Of a stretch of 64,000 bases of DNA, positions 44,066 to 55,836 are shown piece by piece; the stretch's first letter is position 1; every line of letters begins with the position of its first letter. The notes beneath the pieces are model-generated. The model worked only from the letters and a program-made list of their open reading frames with translations, was not told the DNA's origin and ran no database searches. The position numbers and the translations under genes were made by a program. Origin of the DNA: Bactericera cockerelli (lineage: Eukaryota; Arthropoda; Insecta; Hemiptera; Triozidae); NCBI GenBank assembly GCA_024516035.1, contig CM044958.1, forward strand, positions 6,758,759-6,822,758. Direction: 5' to 3'.

Positions 44066-44600
44066 TTTTTTTTTTTTTTTTAAGGAGGCAGAAAACTTTC
44101 AACACCAATCTGGTGATTTCCACCACTAAACCACCTCTCTAAAGCTACGCACTGAACCAAATATCTTATTCAGTGCGGCGCGAGGCATCTACGATTCTTG
44201 TAGCCCCCCATTCTCTTTAATATTATCTCTCACATCCTCTATACCCTCCAATTCTCTTTACTCTAACATTCCTCTTATATCTCTACACTAACATCTCCCT
44301 AACTTTGTAACACTCTCTTCTGACTGACTTCACACACAAAAGGGTGAGCACATCTCTTATCGCTCACAATCTCATTCTCGTTTCACTTCCATTCTCTAAA
44401 TAAATGAATTCTGCGCAAAAACTCAGTGAAAGTCAAGTTCATGTTTTCTTCAGCACGCACTCACTCCTTATTTTCCTTTCCACTGTCCCTCGTCTCATCG
44501 CCCACTTCATCCAGTTCTTCATTCCTCCAACTTCCCTCTTTCTCCTCGTTCTTCCCTAATTTTTCTTAAGCACATTCTGTCTTCTCCTTCCATCGTCATA
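44066..44600 (-). repeat. Possible unclassified retroposon
   Basis: A 16-T run at 44070-44085 opens a ~500-bp pyrimidine-rich segment with a structured GC-richer part (CAGTGCGGCGCGAGGCATCT, CTTGTAGCCCCCCATTC). A poly-T at one end suggests a minus-strand poly-A tail. No second copy is seen in the window, so this is weak. Confidence 0.3.
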
Positions 44601-46144
44601 GGAAGCTAAGTAACTTGAACGCAATGAGGCAGTCCTGTATCCTCATCTTAACATATTTTCTGACTTTCTCAAGCTACTGTCAATACTTTTGCATGTGACG
44701 CTCCCAACTGTACCATATAGCAACTATGTATATAATATGATTCTCTCAGATGAGCCAACGGTTCCTTCAGTTTCAAATCCTTTTTTCATAGGGATCAGAA
44801 GTACCATCATGTGCAAGAAACGTCAATCATTCTTGTGTAGTTCCTTGGTTATTATGTGGAGTTTTTGTGTTATTATTCATTACACAGTTGACTAAATTTC
44901 CTTATTAAATCATCACTCCAAGAAATCTATTAATAGTTTAGCGAAGCTTCTAATGTTATCCTTGAAACGTTTTTGCCATATGTTATTTCCCTCTGTAGAT
45001 CCGTCAAACCGCACTCATCTCATAAACGTACCTTTTTTCTATTATCCTTCGTTTGGTTTCGCCGGTGAATTCATTATGTACCATTATCGACCGTACACAA
45101 CCAATTATTTTCTCTTGCTTTTTTCTGCAACAAGTTGTTCTCTTCTAAAAAGGATCTCATAAATAGAGTTTATGTTGCTTGTTCCCAATTTTCCGAAATA
45201 GTTTCCAGTTTTGTACTTACTAACTATTTACAACCTACCTTATTTTGATTAACCTTTTAGAGCTACTAATGAAATTAATGAACATTTGAACATTTTGAAT
45301 CACTAATGAGTATATCTTGTTTCACAAGTTCTTCTATGGAGTTATTTTATTAAATTGAATGAGTTTAGTTCCTGTTGAACTGTAACTGGAATCATGAACT
45401 TGTCTATGATAACATTTTGAAGTGAAATTGATGTAAAATATCTGCACTGTGGACAGGTACAAAAAATGTAGTTTAAAATAATTGATTTAGGTAATGTCAT
45501 CTCATAAGGAAAAATATTTTTGGACTCTTTTATGAAAATAATTTCTATCTCTTTTCTAAAACATGAGTAACAATATTACCTATGCCAAAATAGTATGATA
45601 TAATTGCAATCCATTTAAAAAAAATCCAACCTATTGAAAAGAAGACAAAAGAGAAAGGTGCACAGAGGATCGGCAGACAGTTCAACGCACTTAAAATCAA
45701 CCCAAGCGAACAACCTACATGAGCAATTAGACAAAACGATTACCCAACACATGGGTCATTCATAATTTGACATCAGACAAGACACTTTGTCTTACTTTTT
45801 ATGTTTTAAAAAAAAGATTCAATAGAAAACTAAAATGAATGATGTCCAATAATTGTCAATGCCTTCACCGATGTCAATATACTATCCGTTACCATTGTGA
45901 AGAGGTTTTGTATTTTTTGTAGTTGTAATTTTGTTATTGTTTGTAATTTGGGTTATTATTTCTATTGAGAGTTCATTTTCGTTTTTAATTAGCTGGGTCA
46001 CCTAATGAATGGCTGCGCCTATTTCCTTTTACTTGGAAGAGAGGCTTATGACTCATTTAGCTTGAGTGGCATCAGTTACATCAGTATTTACATAATGAAC
46101 ATCTAGTCCGTGTTCATCAAATATACGGTGTGAGTCAAGCATTA
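44601..46144. other. Gene-free stretch
   Basis: AT-rich; frames at 44689-45162 have no recognisable features. The left terminal inverted repeat of the mariner element should lie near 46000-46130, but I could not identify it. Confidence 0.45.
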
Positions 46145-47170
46145 TCAATGTGTTGAACGATCCTGCCACTTTTTTAGCCCTTCCAAAAAGTAACTCCCTT
46201 CGAACTCCTCAAAATAGCCCTTTGTCTGGCTTATGACGTCATCATTTGAGCTGAACCTCTTTCCACCGAGCCAAACTTTCAAGTTAGGAAACAAAAAATA
46301 ATCGCAGGGGCTAGGTCAGGTGAGTAAGGTGGGTGTGGCAATAATTCGTATCCAAGTTGATGGATTTTAGCAGCAACAATTCCAGATGAGTGAGCTGGTG
46401 CATTGTCATGGTGAAACAAGACTTTCTTTCTCGCCAAATGGGGGCGTGTCTCCTTCAATTTTGCATCAAATCGTGTCAATAACTCACTATAATATGCAGC
46501 AGTTATTGTTTTTTCCTTTTTCCAAGAAGTCAATAAGAATAATTCCCTTTGCATCCCAAAACACGGTAGCCATGACTTTTCCGGCCGATTGGACCGATTT
46601 CGCCATCTTTGGGGCAGATTCTCCAACCAAAGTCCATTCTTTTGACTGCTGTTTGGTTTCTGGGGTATAGTGATGTATCCAGGTTTCATCAACGGTCACA
46701 ACTCGACGCAAAAAATCATCTGGATTGCGATTGAAGAGTTCTAAACTAGCCTTTGAACAATTCAGCCGAATTCGTTTGTTGTCAATTGTGAGCAATCGCG
46801 GCACCCATCGCGCCGATAGTTTTCTCATGCCCAGCTTATCATGAAGGATTTTAAAAACAGTTCCATATGAAATGCCCACACTCTCAGCTACTTCACGCAC
46901 TTTTGTTCGGCGATCTTTGAGAATCATATCATGCACTTTTTCCACGACTTCCTCGGTACACACGTCTTCTGGGCGTCCTGGGCGGTCCTCGTCAAAAATG
47001 CTTGTGCGCCCTCGTTTAAATTCATTAAACCAAAAGCGAACAGTGGTCATAGAAGGTGAAGAGCTCCCGTACACAGCATCTAACTTTAATTTTATCTCAT
47101 CACATTTTTTCCCGTCCAAAAAAAGGAATCGAATAACTGCTCGGTACTGTTCTTTTTCCATATCACTCAA
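46145..47170 (-). pseudogene. mariner-family (DD34D) transposase with two compensating frameshifts
   Basis: Tc1/mariner transposases cut and paste their own element at TA sites. The first frame (227 codons from ATG at 47168-47170) has a first helix-turn-helix, FNEFKRGRTS and RPGRP linker, a second helix-turn-helix (VREVAESVGISYGTVFKIL), the mariner WVPRLLT motif and the first catalytic Asp in VTVDETW (residue 161). A 1-nt insertion in the A run at 46509-46514 shifts the frame; the next frame carries FHHDNAPAH with the second Asp and YSPDLAP. A 1-nt loss in the run at 46307-46310 then moves the third Asp (CDYF) into the first frame again, which continues to TGA at 46145-46147. Net length is about 341 codons, against ~345 usual. 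Both shifts are in homopolymers, so sequencing error is possible. Terminal inverted repeats were not resolved. SETMAR-like transposases are the nearest family in my reading. Confidence 0.9.
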
Positions 47171-47477
47171 TTATACGCAACACAACAACTTCAAGTGACC
47201 GATAAATGAAAACAAGAGAGTAATCAGTTTCAAACTTTGGCTGTGGTCATTTGAGATGTCGTTCCATCAACAAGTATCAACAAGTTTCACCAATGATGTA
47301 ACATGTCCCTAAACACGGGTACTTATTGATCTACCTACGTACATTTTGAGACATAATTTTATTTCAAAATTGTATCCCGCTGTCCTATTCTTTTTTTTCT
47401 TTCACTTTCCCTTTTTCAAACACTCTTTTCAAACTTACTGCCCTTCCAAACGCCAACGTATCCATTTGATATAACGT

Positions 47478-47580
47478 CCTGATTAGGACAGAGGTTTTAG
47501 CCTCCATTCGCTTGGAATCCTACCAGCTTCCCACATTAACCTCACCAAGCCTTGGTAAGCCCGGAAATACCAGCCTCACG
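47478..47580 (-). repeat. 5S-derived SINE, body only
   Basis: Complement shows TTTTAGCCTCCATTCGCTTG, CCCACATTAACCTCACCAAG and CCCGGAAATACCAGCCTCAC. The 5S head is truncated. Confidence 0.65.
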
Positions 47581-48299
47581 TGTTCGGAGGAAACATAATT
47601 TTCTGTTTGAAGAGTTGTCTCTAACAAAAAATAGAACTCAGGATTGCAGGCAGTAGTCCTATTACACCCTGTCAATTCTGACATTCATAGGGAAGTTGTT
47701 AAAAGGTACGAACGACGGATGATACATGGTTTTATTGACTTTAATGTGATGCATTGTTCTGTTTATCCAGGAATTGTCGAAATCAGGTAATCAGCTCATT
47801 ATTATTCACTAAGGAGGAATGCACTATTGAAATGTTAGACACTACAAAATATGCTACTGAAATGACATTTGACATTGCCCTCTTCTATGATTTGGATGTA
47901 ACATCACCATGTGTCACACAAAAATTCCTATGACAGCAAAATACTACTATTTCTCATATTTCTGAATTTTATTTCTCATAAACCTGGTACCTACACATTA
48001 TCTATTTTAGATTCCTTTATTTCATTAAAGCCAATATTCAATCAGACATAATTAAGGAATCGATATTTTTGTCAAGCTTCCTAATAAGCCGTGTTTCACC
48101 ATTGGCTATGGCAGATGTTTGTACAAAAAGATACCCTGTGGAACACTCACCCCAAATCCAACGCAATAGAAAAAAACGTGCACAACCAACGATTATAATA
48201 ACATAAACTACTAATAACTCTAATTTGAATAGAGAAATGCCTATTTAATGCTTGGGTAGTCTTGTGAGTACTTTTGCTACTTGGTGGCTGTTTAATCCA

Positions 48300-48790
48300 C
48301 TTCGTGGGTGACCTAGGTGTGGATGTCCACATTATCCCGACACAATATGGCCGTCTTGATAATGATGTCGGACACATCCCTCGGTCCATTGTGTCCATTG
48401 ACAAGAGTTTCTAATACATCTAATGCTATTATGATCTCGTTTAGTTTCCGACTTTGTCCTAGATGTGGCTTACAGGTTGGTAACCCGACATCTTCCTTCA
48501 TTTTTTACTTTTCTTATCCTGTTCCTATTGTTGTATTTCCTACACATATTTTATTGTTATCGGAAGATTTTTATTCATTTTTCTTGGTATATTGTTGTTG
48601 TGTGCCTAATTTTTGTTTGATATCACCGAGATGCCTCCTATTGGAGATGATGGATAATTTTATGTCTCCTATATTTTTATTACGTTTCGCTCCTGTTACC
48701 TCCAAGAATTCCTTGGAATCAACTTCTTTCTGGTTACCGCTTTTAGTTGTTGATAGATTTATTTTGGTTGTTCTGAGCTGTTACTAAAAT
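48300..48790 (-). pseudogene. Possible decayed coding sequence
   Basis: Minus strand reads, between stop codons, as hydrophilic protein-like segments: GNQKEVDSKEFLEVTGAKRN, RRHLGDIKQKLG and, after stops, KLNEIIIALDVLETLVNGH and GPRDVSDIIIKTAILCRDN. The plus strand also has a 156-codon frame here, rich in hydrophobic residues, which I take as the shadow. No family recognised; an old retroelement ORF1 is a guess. Confidence 0.2.
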
Positions 48791-49550
48791 TTATTGGGTG
48801 GTCAGACATTCATATTTACAAAGTAGGTGTATTGATGATATTTCTTAGTTTTACTACTTTTCGAAGAATCTGTAGGGGTCTTGAACAATTTTGTCGTTTA
48901 TCAATACAGAAACAGTCTCCCGATACAGAAGTTACAAAGTAAAACAGTATATGTATTGACATCCCAAATGTATACACTAGGTTTGATACTTGGAGCCAAT
49001 AACATTTGATTATTCGGTGATCTTCTATTGATAAAGCAATGAAATAAGAAGTTGAAAGTCATTTCATTTTCAGTCACTAAAACAAGTCATTTTCAGAAAA
49101 AAACAAAAAAGAAAGTCATACTGTAGGATGATCAAGCTCAACACAGTAAAACAGATCACAATCACCTGAAGTAGCTGTTGTTTCATGACTCAGAAATAAG
49201 TGGCCCTTGAAACACCCATCTTTAGCATACGTGACCGGACACTTATTCTTCTTATTTAGCGTGCCATTTGCTCGTTAGCAATCTTCGTGTAGAAGCTTAG
49301 AAGTGATGAAAAAAATCAACATCATATTTAAATAAAATAAATGGACATTGGAAAGACATTGACATAAACTCTCATCCCATGTCCACGGGTTTCAGAAAAC
49401 CACTTTACCAACATCCACGTCTTCAACTCAGCAGTCAACAAATTCCTCCCAGACACCTTGCACCTAGTATCTCAACGCCTACACGACACAGTCCACAGAC
49501 CATCGTTTAATATTGGTCTTCAGCCACATGAAATGAAAAAAATAAAAAAA

Positions 49551-49578
49551 TATTTTTTTTTTTTTTTTTTTTTTTTTC
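49551..49578 (+). repeat. Poly-T run
   Basis: About 26 consecutive T; possibly the tail of a lost minus-strand retroposon. Neighbouring DNA (48791-50257) has no recognised gene. Confidence 0.85.
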
Positions 49579-50257
49579 AGATAAACTAACTGCAAGTTTT
49601 ATTACAGGTAAAACACCTCATCCATATATTTTAATAAAAGAAAAATATAAAAATTGTAGAATATGAAACATGGAAAGTCGTATAATAAATGGTAGAATAA
49701 TTTTGCTCAACACATTTGGCCGTGTGATGTAGTGTCTTCTTCTATTTGTACATGTAGTGACTCAGCTGTGTATTAAGCCATACATGAGAGTCCATTTGAT
49801 AAATGTTATAGAATTTGCATTCCCAGGTAGTTACTGCAAATACATTGCAAATATTTACTCTACTTAGACAGCTACTTTAAGGTATCAGGCAGCTGTAACT
49901 TTAATAATCAGCTTTAACTTTTATTGATAGTTTAGGTTTAATTTTCATCCGAAATAACAGTTAACAAATAGATTTTAGCTTTCCCTTACTAAAGTCATTG
50001 TGTCATACCTGTATTATTTGTAATAGGGCCACCTTTCATGAATTTTCTTTGGTCTCATCAAGAAACCGGTTGCATCAATAGTCTATAAATGACGGTACAA
50101 TGACATTAACTAATGTGGTGCCTACACCCAATCATAACGGCACGTCCATTGTCTTTCGCAAAAGGTCCATAAAACCTTGTTCTAAAACAGCTCCATATGT
50201 CAACAAAGGGACAATGGTGTCATCCGGTCAGTGGCACTTATTATTTTATTGGCTACC

Positions 50258-50917
50258 GATCACTTGCGACAATTTACCTGAAAAAACCCGACATTTGCGA
50301 CAACAGAAAAAGGTATTCACTGTAACGTTTGCGACAATATCAGACAGACAAAGGAACAGGTTAACTCCTTTGTTCATTTCGGAATTTCCAAATAAATACC
50401 GGGTCGACTAAAATATGGACGTATGTGAATTTAACCGATTTAATGAATTCCTTCTCTCATCATAGATAAATTTATTTTATTTGAGGAGACTCCTTGTCAG
50501 ACAAACGGTTGTCAGACTAAATGTTGTGTTTCGTTAGCCGGCTAGGATAGCTTGGGTGAGGGGCTTAGGTTAGGTTGAAATTAGCGCAGGGTTAGACCGG
50601 GTCGCTACGCAACCCGGCCTAACCGCCTGCGCTAATTTCAACCTAACCTAAGCCCCTCACCCAACCAACCTACCCAACAAACTGAAGTCAGTGATCTATC
50701 GTGCAATCTCACCTTGTTAACTTTACCTAACCCTATCTAACAACAAAATTCCTCTAACAGAAAAACACCTACCAGTACGAACTAAAATTTGATTCACACT
50801 GTATGAAACATTGAAATCTATACCTGCAATATATTGTCGCAAATGTATGGTTTGAAACCTTTTTTCATTGTCGCAAATGATCGGTTTTAAACAAAAGATT
50901 TCCGCAAGTGTCGAATT
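50258..50917. mobile_element. Non-autonomous element with TTTGCGACAAT subterminal repeats and central hairpin
   Basis: Left ~80 bp (CACTTGCGACAATT, ACATTTGCGACAAC, CGTTTGCGACAATAT) are mirrored on the right (ATATTGTCGCAAATG, CATTGTCGCAAATGA, CCGCAAGTG), spaced the same way: three copies per side. The centre holds the palindrome 50552-50664. No coding capacity; target duplication not found. The architecture resembles 2479-3046. Confidence 0.65.
50552..50664. repeat. GC-rich 51-bp-arm hairpin
   Basis: TTGGGTGAGGGGCTTAGGTT, AGGTTGAAATTAGCGCAGG and CCGGGT (to 50602) pair with ACCCGG (from 50612), CCTGCGCTAATTTCAACCT and AACCTAAGCCCCTCACCCAA. The loop is nine bases. Only a few mismatches around GGTTAG. 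Confidence 0.92.
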
Positions 50918-52137
50918 GTGATTTTATTTGATGCTATCGATATTGCATTACGTCTACCTTTATCTCCTAGGTAAACATTGAAATAGTCCTAGTACAAAAG
51001 AGAAAGAATGACATCTTAATTACTTCATTGGAAGAATGAGAAATACAAAACCCTTGGGCTCATAGTGACCCTCTTAGTCGCCATCAATATTCCAAATTCC
51101 ACCATGAGGAGGAATTGAGGTCCCAAAGAAATAAACCTTTTAACCTCTTCAGTCTACTGTCTAATAGAGTAAAAAGGAGATGATTTAAAATTGTGTTTAT
51201 GTCTTCTTAAATAAGATAATAGGATAATTGATAATATATCACAATTGGGTTATTATTAATATTGTATCTTCTCCTTTAAAACATGAAGTATATAATCTCT
51301 TAATAAGCTTATATATAATAATATAATATTATAGTATAATCAACAATATAGATGGAACTTCGAAAATAAAATAATTATTGTTTCTATAACGATAAGTGAT
51401 ATTTTTCTGTTGAAAATGAACGCAGACTAACCAATATTCAATAAAATCTCGCTTATTCACAATACCAGTTTTTATACCGAGTATGATCATGATCATAGAC
51501 AGTTTGATCAATTTATTCCAAAAAGAAGCCCCACCCTTCAACACGGAACCGAAGACCCATCGAGAACTGTTCAACATCTATCGATGGTTGGAATCAAAAC
51601 GATTCGAAAATCAAAAGAATTCCTAATGAAGATATCAATCAACAAGAAGTTTGGAACACTGGAGGGACCTGTCAATAGAATTATCAAGAAGCTTCCTGTG
51701 GAGATACAACTCAATATGGAGACCAGAGAAATATTGCTTGGAGTCCAGGCAGCAGGGACAAAAGTGGTATCGAAAAGCAATTAAGTATCTCCACACAATT
51801 TGGTACTCCAAAAAGATCTCAGATGAAAAGCGTCGTATAACAACAAAGGCGGTCAAAGTCCATTGTCATTGGAGATGGAGACATAAGAAATGGATCACAT
51901 TTTATTTTTCCATAATATTATTTTATAATCCCTGTCTCTTTTCGGACCCTTTTATTAAAATCCAGATCAAATAAAATTGTTAGCTACTTCATTACATAAT
52001 TTTGTTCTGCTGTTAACACCAACTCAAAATCTTCCATTGGGCAATGCAAACCTATGTTAGAATCATTTGAAAACTCACATTTGAAAGTTAGTTGAAAGTA
52101 TAAATTCTATTATTAGTAGTGAAGCAAGAACTACTAC
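50918..52137. other. Gene-free stretch with a possible exon-like patch
   Basis: 51540-51900 (+) is richer in sense-like codons (LEHWRDLSIELSRSFLWRY, then KWYRKAIKYLHTIWYSKKI in one frame) but is bounded by stops and has no recognised family. Elsewhere AT-rich. Confidence 0.25.
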
Positions 52138-52342
52138 AGCCAGCATCGACGGCACGTTGAATGCACCGGTTCTCGTAGGATCACCGAAGTTAATCATCGT
52201 CTAGCGAGGTGAAGACTTCGTGATGCTGGCATTCTGGCCCAACCAGGCTGGGTGAGGTTAATGTTGGAAGCTAGCTTGCGAGTTTCCCGCAAATGGAGGG
52301 ATATATACCATGCAGTTGAAAGCGACGTTAAACCCACACAAA
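52138..52342 (+). repeat. 5S-derived SINE copy
   Basis: AGCCAGCATCGACGGCACGT, TGAATGCACCGGTTCTCGTA, GGATCACCGAAGTTAATCAT (5S head), GAAGACTTCGTGATGCTGGC, CCAGGCTGGGTGAGGTTAAT, GCAAATGGAGGG, then a deletion in the body and CATGCAGTTGAAAGCGACGT TAAAC. Confidence 0.88.
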
Positions 52343-52440
52343 AATCTGTACAGAATCAGTTAGAGCATTCATCACTTTTATAATTAATTAAAAAATACTT
52401 GTGTAAAACTGTCGCTGGTCAAACAACAACTCATTTTTTC

Positions 52441-52552
52441 TTAGCGAGCTATTAGAAGACCCCTTGCAGAATAGAAAATTGGGCTACATTGTCGATCATC
52501 GAACCCGGGTCACCTGCTAGCAAGACGAGTTCGAGACTCTACCACTACTATA
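52441..52552 (-). repeat. SINE-D-like remnant
   Basis: Complement shows ATCATCGAACCCGGGTCACC (box B) and GACTCTACCACTACTATAAT (box A side). The body is diverged. Confidence 0.4.
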
Positions 52553-54088
52553 ATAGGTATCGATACTCTTCTAATGCAACGAACTCTGTCCTAATGGACT
52601 TTTTTACTTAACTTATTTAATTTTTTAATTCTATCAATTCTACTCAGAAACCAGTGATCTCAGAACCATGCATTAAGGCTCACATTACCGCACAGTAGTG
52701 TAGGTGCCTTACTCGGTAGACCAATTACTTACCATTAATACTACCCATTCTTACATTAGAAGAGGCTATGAGTAATTCTATCCTTATTACAACTTGTATT
52801 CAAACCCAGCAATCTCATACGAGCCGTTGACTACCTCAGTGAATGTTTGCCGATTCTTATTTGAAATGAATTCTATGAGTTGATTTAAATGTTTTATTTT
52901 TATCAATTGTATTTAACTAGGAAAAGAGATTCCACTAAATTAACAGTAAACAGATTCATATATTATTGAAATACATTATTTTGATATATAAAATTAGGTA
53001 TATATTAATAATTTTATTCATTTGTAATATGATTTTACAATGGTAAAATTAGATACATTTTTAAGATTCTTAGCCATTTTAAGTTTAGAAAGAGTGTCAT
53101 CAGAATTGTTTTTTTCAAAAGTGTTCAGGCTCATTAATATAGTTTGTGTTCTGTTTATTTATTCTCTTGTTTTAATATTCTCTGAATTTAATTAAAAAGT
53201 AATAATTTCTAAGAAAGCCAGTTTACCTGGAAGCAGATTTTCTGAGTTATTTGAATAAGAACATTCACTCATTTCAATTATCCTGACAAAAGAAGGCTTG
53301 AATTACACAAAAAAATAAATCAATAACAAAATAGAAAACTTCAATAAATCATAAAGACAGTCAATCGTATTATTAAAAAAACCTAATCCTATTGCTAAAT
53401 CCAATAAACCCACAAGCTAGAGTGCAAGGGCTTGCAAAAGTATCACTTTTCATAGTTCACAACATATATTTATGGTAGTTACTTTATGCATTCTTATTAA
53501 CATCGCAATATTATTATTCTTATAATTGTGTGCTTTCTTGTCTGGCTGTTGCATTGTTATTACCAAGTCAAGTTCGAATACTATGAAAAGTAGTTTTAAT
53601 GTATCCATTTCTTTATCCAATTGTTACTGCATTAGTACTGATTTATATAACATTTTCTTAGATGTTAACTAGATACATTAAATGAAAGAAAAATAGCAAC
53701 CTTTCAATATCTGCAAGTACCCATCAATGAATCAATAACAAGAAAATTGAAATATATTTTAAAAATAAGTTCTTGGTGTTAGATTACTAACTAGATAGGT
53801 ACAGTAAAAGATACATGATTCGTAAAGATTTATATCTTTCTATAAATATAAATGACAGTGGCGATTAAATAATTTGAATGTTATGATCTGTAAAATTATT
53901 GATGAAATCCCTCTAAAAATTATTTAGAAAACGTAGTAGAACAACATAATGTACCTAATTAGTTCAAGCGGAATCTATTAATTTTCAAATCAGGAAGGAA
54001 AATTATTATTTGTATGTGGATTATGATACTATACAAAAAATATACGATCCATAATTTTTGAGGCACATGTGTAACATTTTTGGAACTT
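52553..54088. other. Gene-free stretch
   Basis: Very AT-rich; no repeat or coding frame recognised. Confidence 0.5.
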
Positions 54089-54860
54089 ACGATTCGGCCA
54101 ATTACCCGAGAACTTTTCCATAGCTTGATCGTCAAAGACCTTAAATTGATCCACACAAAAGTCCCACTTTCATTCTAACAAAAGTCCACTTTCATTCACC
54201 AAAAATCCTATAAAATTTGTTGGAAACGTGCCCTGAAGAACTGAGAATGCATGTTCACGAGTTGTTTTGAACTAGTAACAGTCATCTTTGTTATCAGTGT
54301 TTTTGAGTGTTTGACGTAGGTTAGATAGAAGGCATGCTCAAGAATATAGTAGGATTAGTAAAATACATAAGGCTCCTCAAAATATGTGGGTTAGGTAAAT
54401 ACATAGAAGCATGCTCAAAAATTAGGTTAGTAATAAAAAGCCAGCTCAAGATATATAGGTTAGTAAAACTAAAGGGCCCTGCTAGTTATAGAGGTAGGAT
54501 ATACATAGAGCAATGCTTAGGTTTATAGTAAGTTTAGTAAAATTACATAGAAGGCCATGCCTCAGAATAATGGGTTAGGGTAAACTATAAGCAATGCCTC
54601 AGTTTAGTAGGTAGTTAAATGCATAGAGCCTGCTAAATTTGGGTTAGGTAAATACAGAGAAGGCATGCTCAAGAATATAGTAGGTTAGTAATACACAGTA
54701 GCCATGCTCAAGAAAATAGTAGGTAGGTAAATTCATAGTAGCCATGCCTAATACATAGAAGGCCAAAGCTGATATACATAAAGGTAATTCCGTAATTTAA
54801 TGTTGATATAAAAAATCCCTCAATATGTACGTACTTCGAAGTTGCACTGGCCGAATCGTT
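54089..54860. mobile_element. Possible decayed element carrying the 45-bp satellite
   Basis: ACGATTCGGCCA at 54089-54100 is inverted at 54848-54859 (TGGCCGAATCGT). Between them lie AAAGTCCACTTTCATTC-like repeats (54159-54198) and the diverged satellite. TAACAGTCATC at 54277-54287 also occurs before the satellite at 2629-2639, suggesting shared internal sequence. Confidence 0.45.
54329..54790 (+). repeat. Diverged array of the 45-bp satellite
   Basis: Units start (G)AAGGCATGCTCAAGAATATA (54330), then recur with heavy decay: GCATGCTCAAAAATTAGG, GAAGGCCATGCCTCAGAATA (54550), GAAGGCATGCTCAAGAATAT (54659), GCCATGCTCAAGAAAATAGT, GCCATGCCTAATACATAG. The TAGTAGGTTAGTAA..TACA part corresponds to TAGTAGGGTTAGGTAAAATACA at 2726-2750. 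Confidence 0.8.
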
Positions 54861-55675
54861 CGTGACTTTTTTTACCTGAAATCGAAAACCATTTTCATAA
54901 ACCTTTGCCGAATGTAATGCGCCTTTCTTATATTATTTACTTACTATAAAAGGTATGTAACATAAATAAGTTATATTTATGAATAATTTACAAATAACTA
55001 TGAACTTCTTACTATTTTTTCTTTTTGGCTTTCTATACCACTCAAAGAGGCTTGCCATTGCCAGGAAATTCGCTATTGACAGGTATTTTTTTTCCAAATA
55101 TGCCACTTTAATATTACTGGATTATTGCCTGTTTTCAGTCCAACAGCCAGACATTATAACAATCCTCATAGCAAACTAAAAACATCGAGATACTTAAGCC
55201 CCTAACAAAAGAAATAGATTCAGGCCATGTCTGAACCTTTTCGAATTTTTTATGAAGTCAAAGCAAAATATGGAATAATTATATTATGATTTTAGCTAAT
55301 ATTTTATTTATGTATTCCATCCATTTCTTTATTGTTTGTATTTTTCTGCTCCATTCTCCTCATTCTTACTATTCGCCTTTCTTGTCCTTGTCTAGTGGCC
55401 AAAGGAAACTTATCCATCATTTTGTCCAGCTGCTCCAAAGTTCGCAAAAATAGTACTTATTTTTCTAGTTTCTCTAGAACTCTGGATTTTGGGATCATTT
55501 CGTGCCCGGGACATAAATTTATGACAGAATATTTGATGCTCTGTTTTATTTTGTCTTTCTTTTCTTCTTTCTTTGATTTGGTGTTGGAGTCATCTAAGTC
55601 CTTGAGAGTTGTTCTATCCAACTCAAAGAAGGGTAATTTTTTTCATTAAAAACTATTTAAATTTTGAATTATTAT
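54861..55675. other. Gene-free stretch
   Basis: AT-rich. The 105-codon frame at 55332-55649 is Ser/Leu/Phe-rich without domain features. Confidence 0.45.
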
Positions 55676-55836
55676 TGAAAGAGTTGGGTGAAAGAAATTG
55701 CCAAAGACAATGTCCCTGCCTTTTAGTTATAGGACATCTGTTTTATAATGTGTTTCCAAATTTTATAATATTAATTTGTATTTGTCTGTTTCTACAAATG
55801 ATTTCTACTTATCAATAAAGTATATAATAATAATTG
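55676..55836 (+). repeat. LINE-like 3' tail (family G)
   Basis: AGAGTTGGGTGAAAGAAATT, hairpin TTGCCAAAGACAA, TCCCTGCCTTTTAGTTATAG, GACATCTG, a T-rich body, CAATAAAGTATATAATAATA. Confidence 0.62.

Noticed and set aside
50552..50664. Telomere-like TTAGG repeats
   Set aside because: Only two TTAGG-like units inside a hairpin; no array.
51584..51974. Overlapping 60-107-codon frames on both strands
   Set aside because: Composition is slightly coding-like but no motif or homolog is recognised; kept only as a remark in the stretch annotation.
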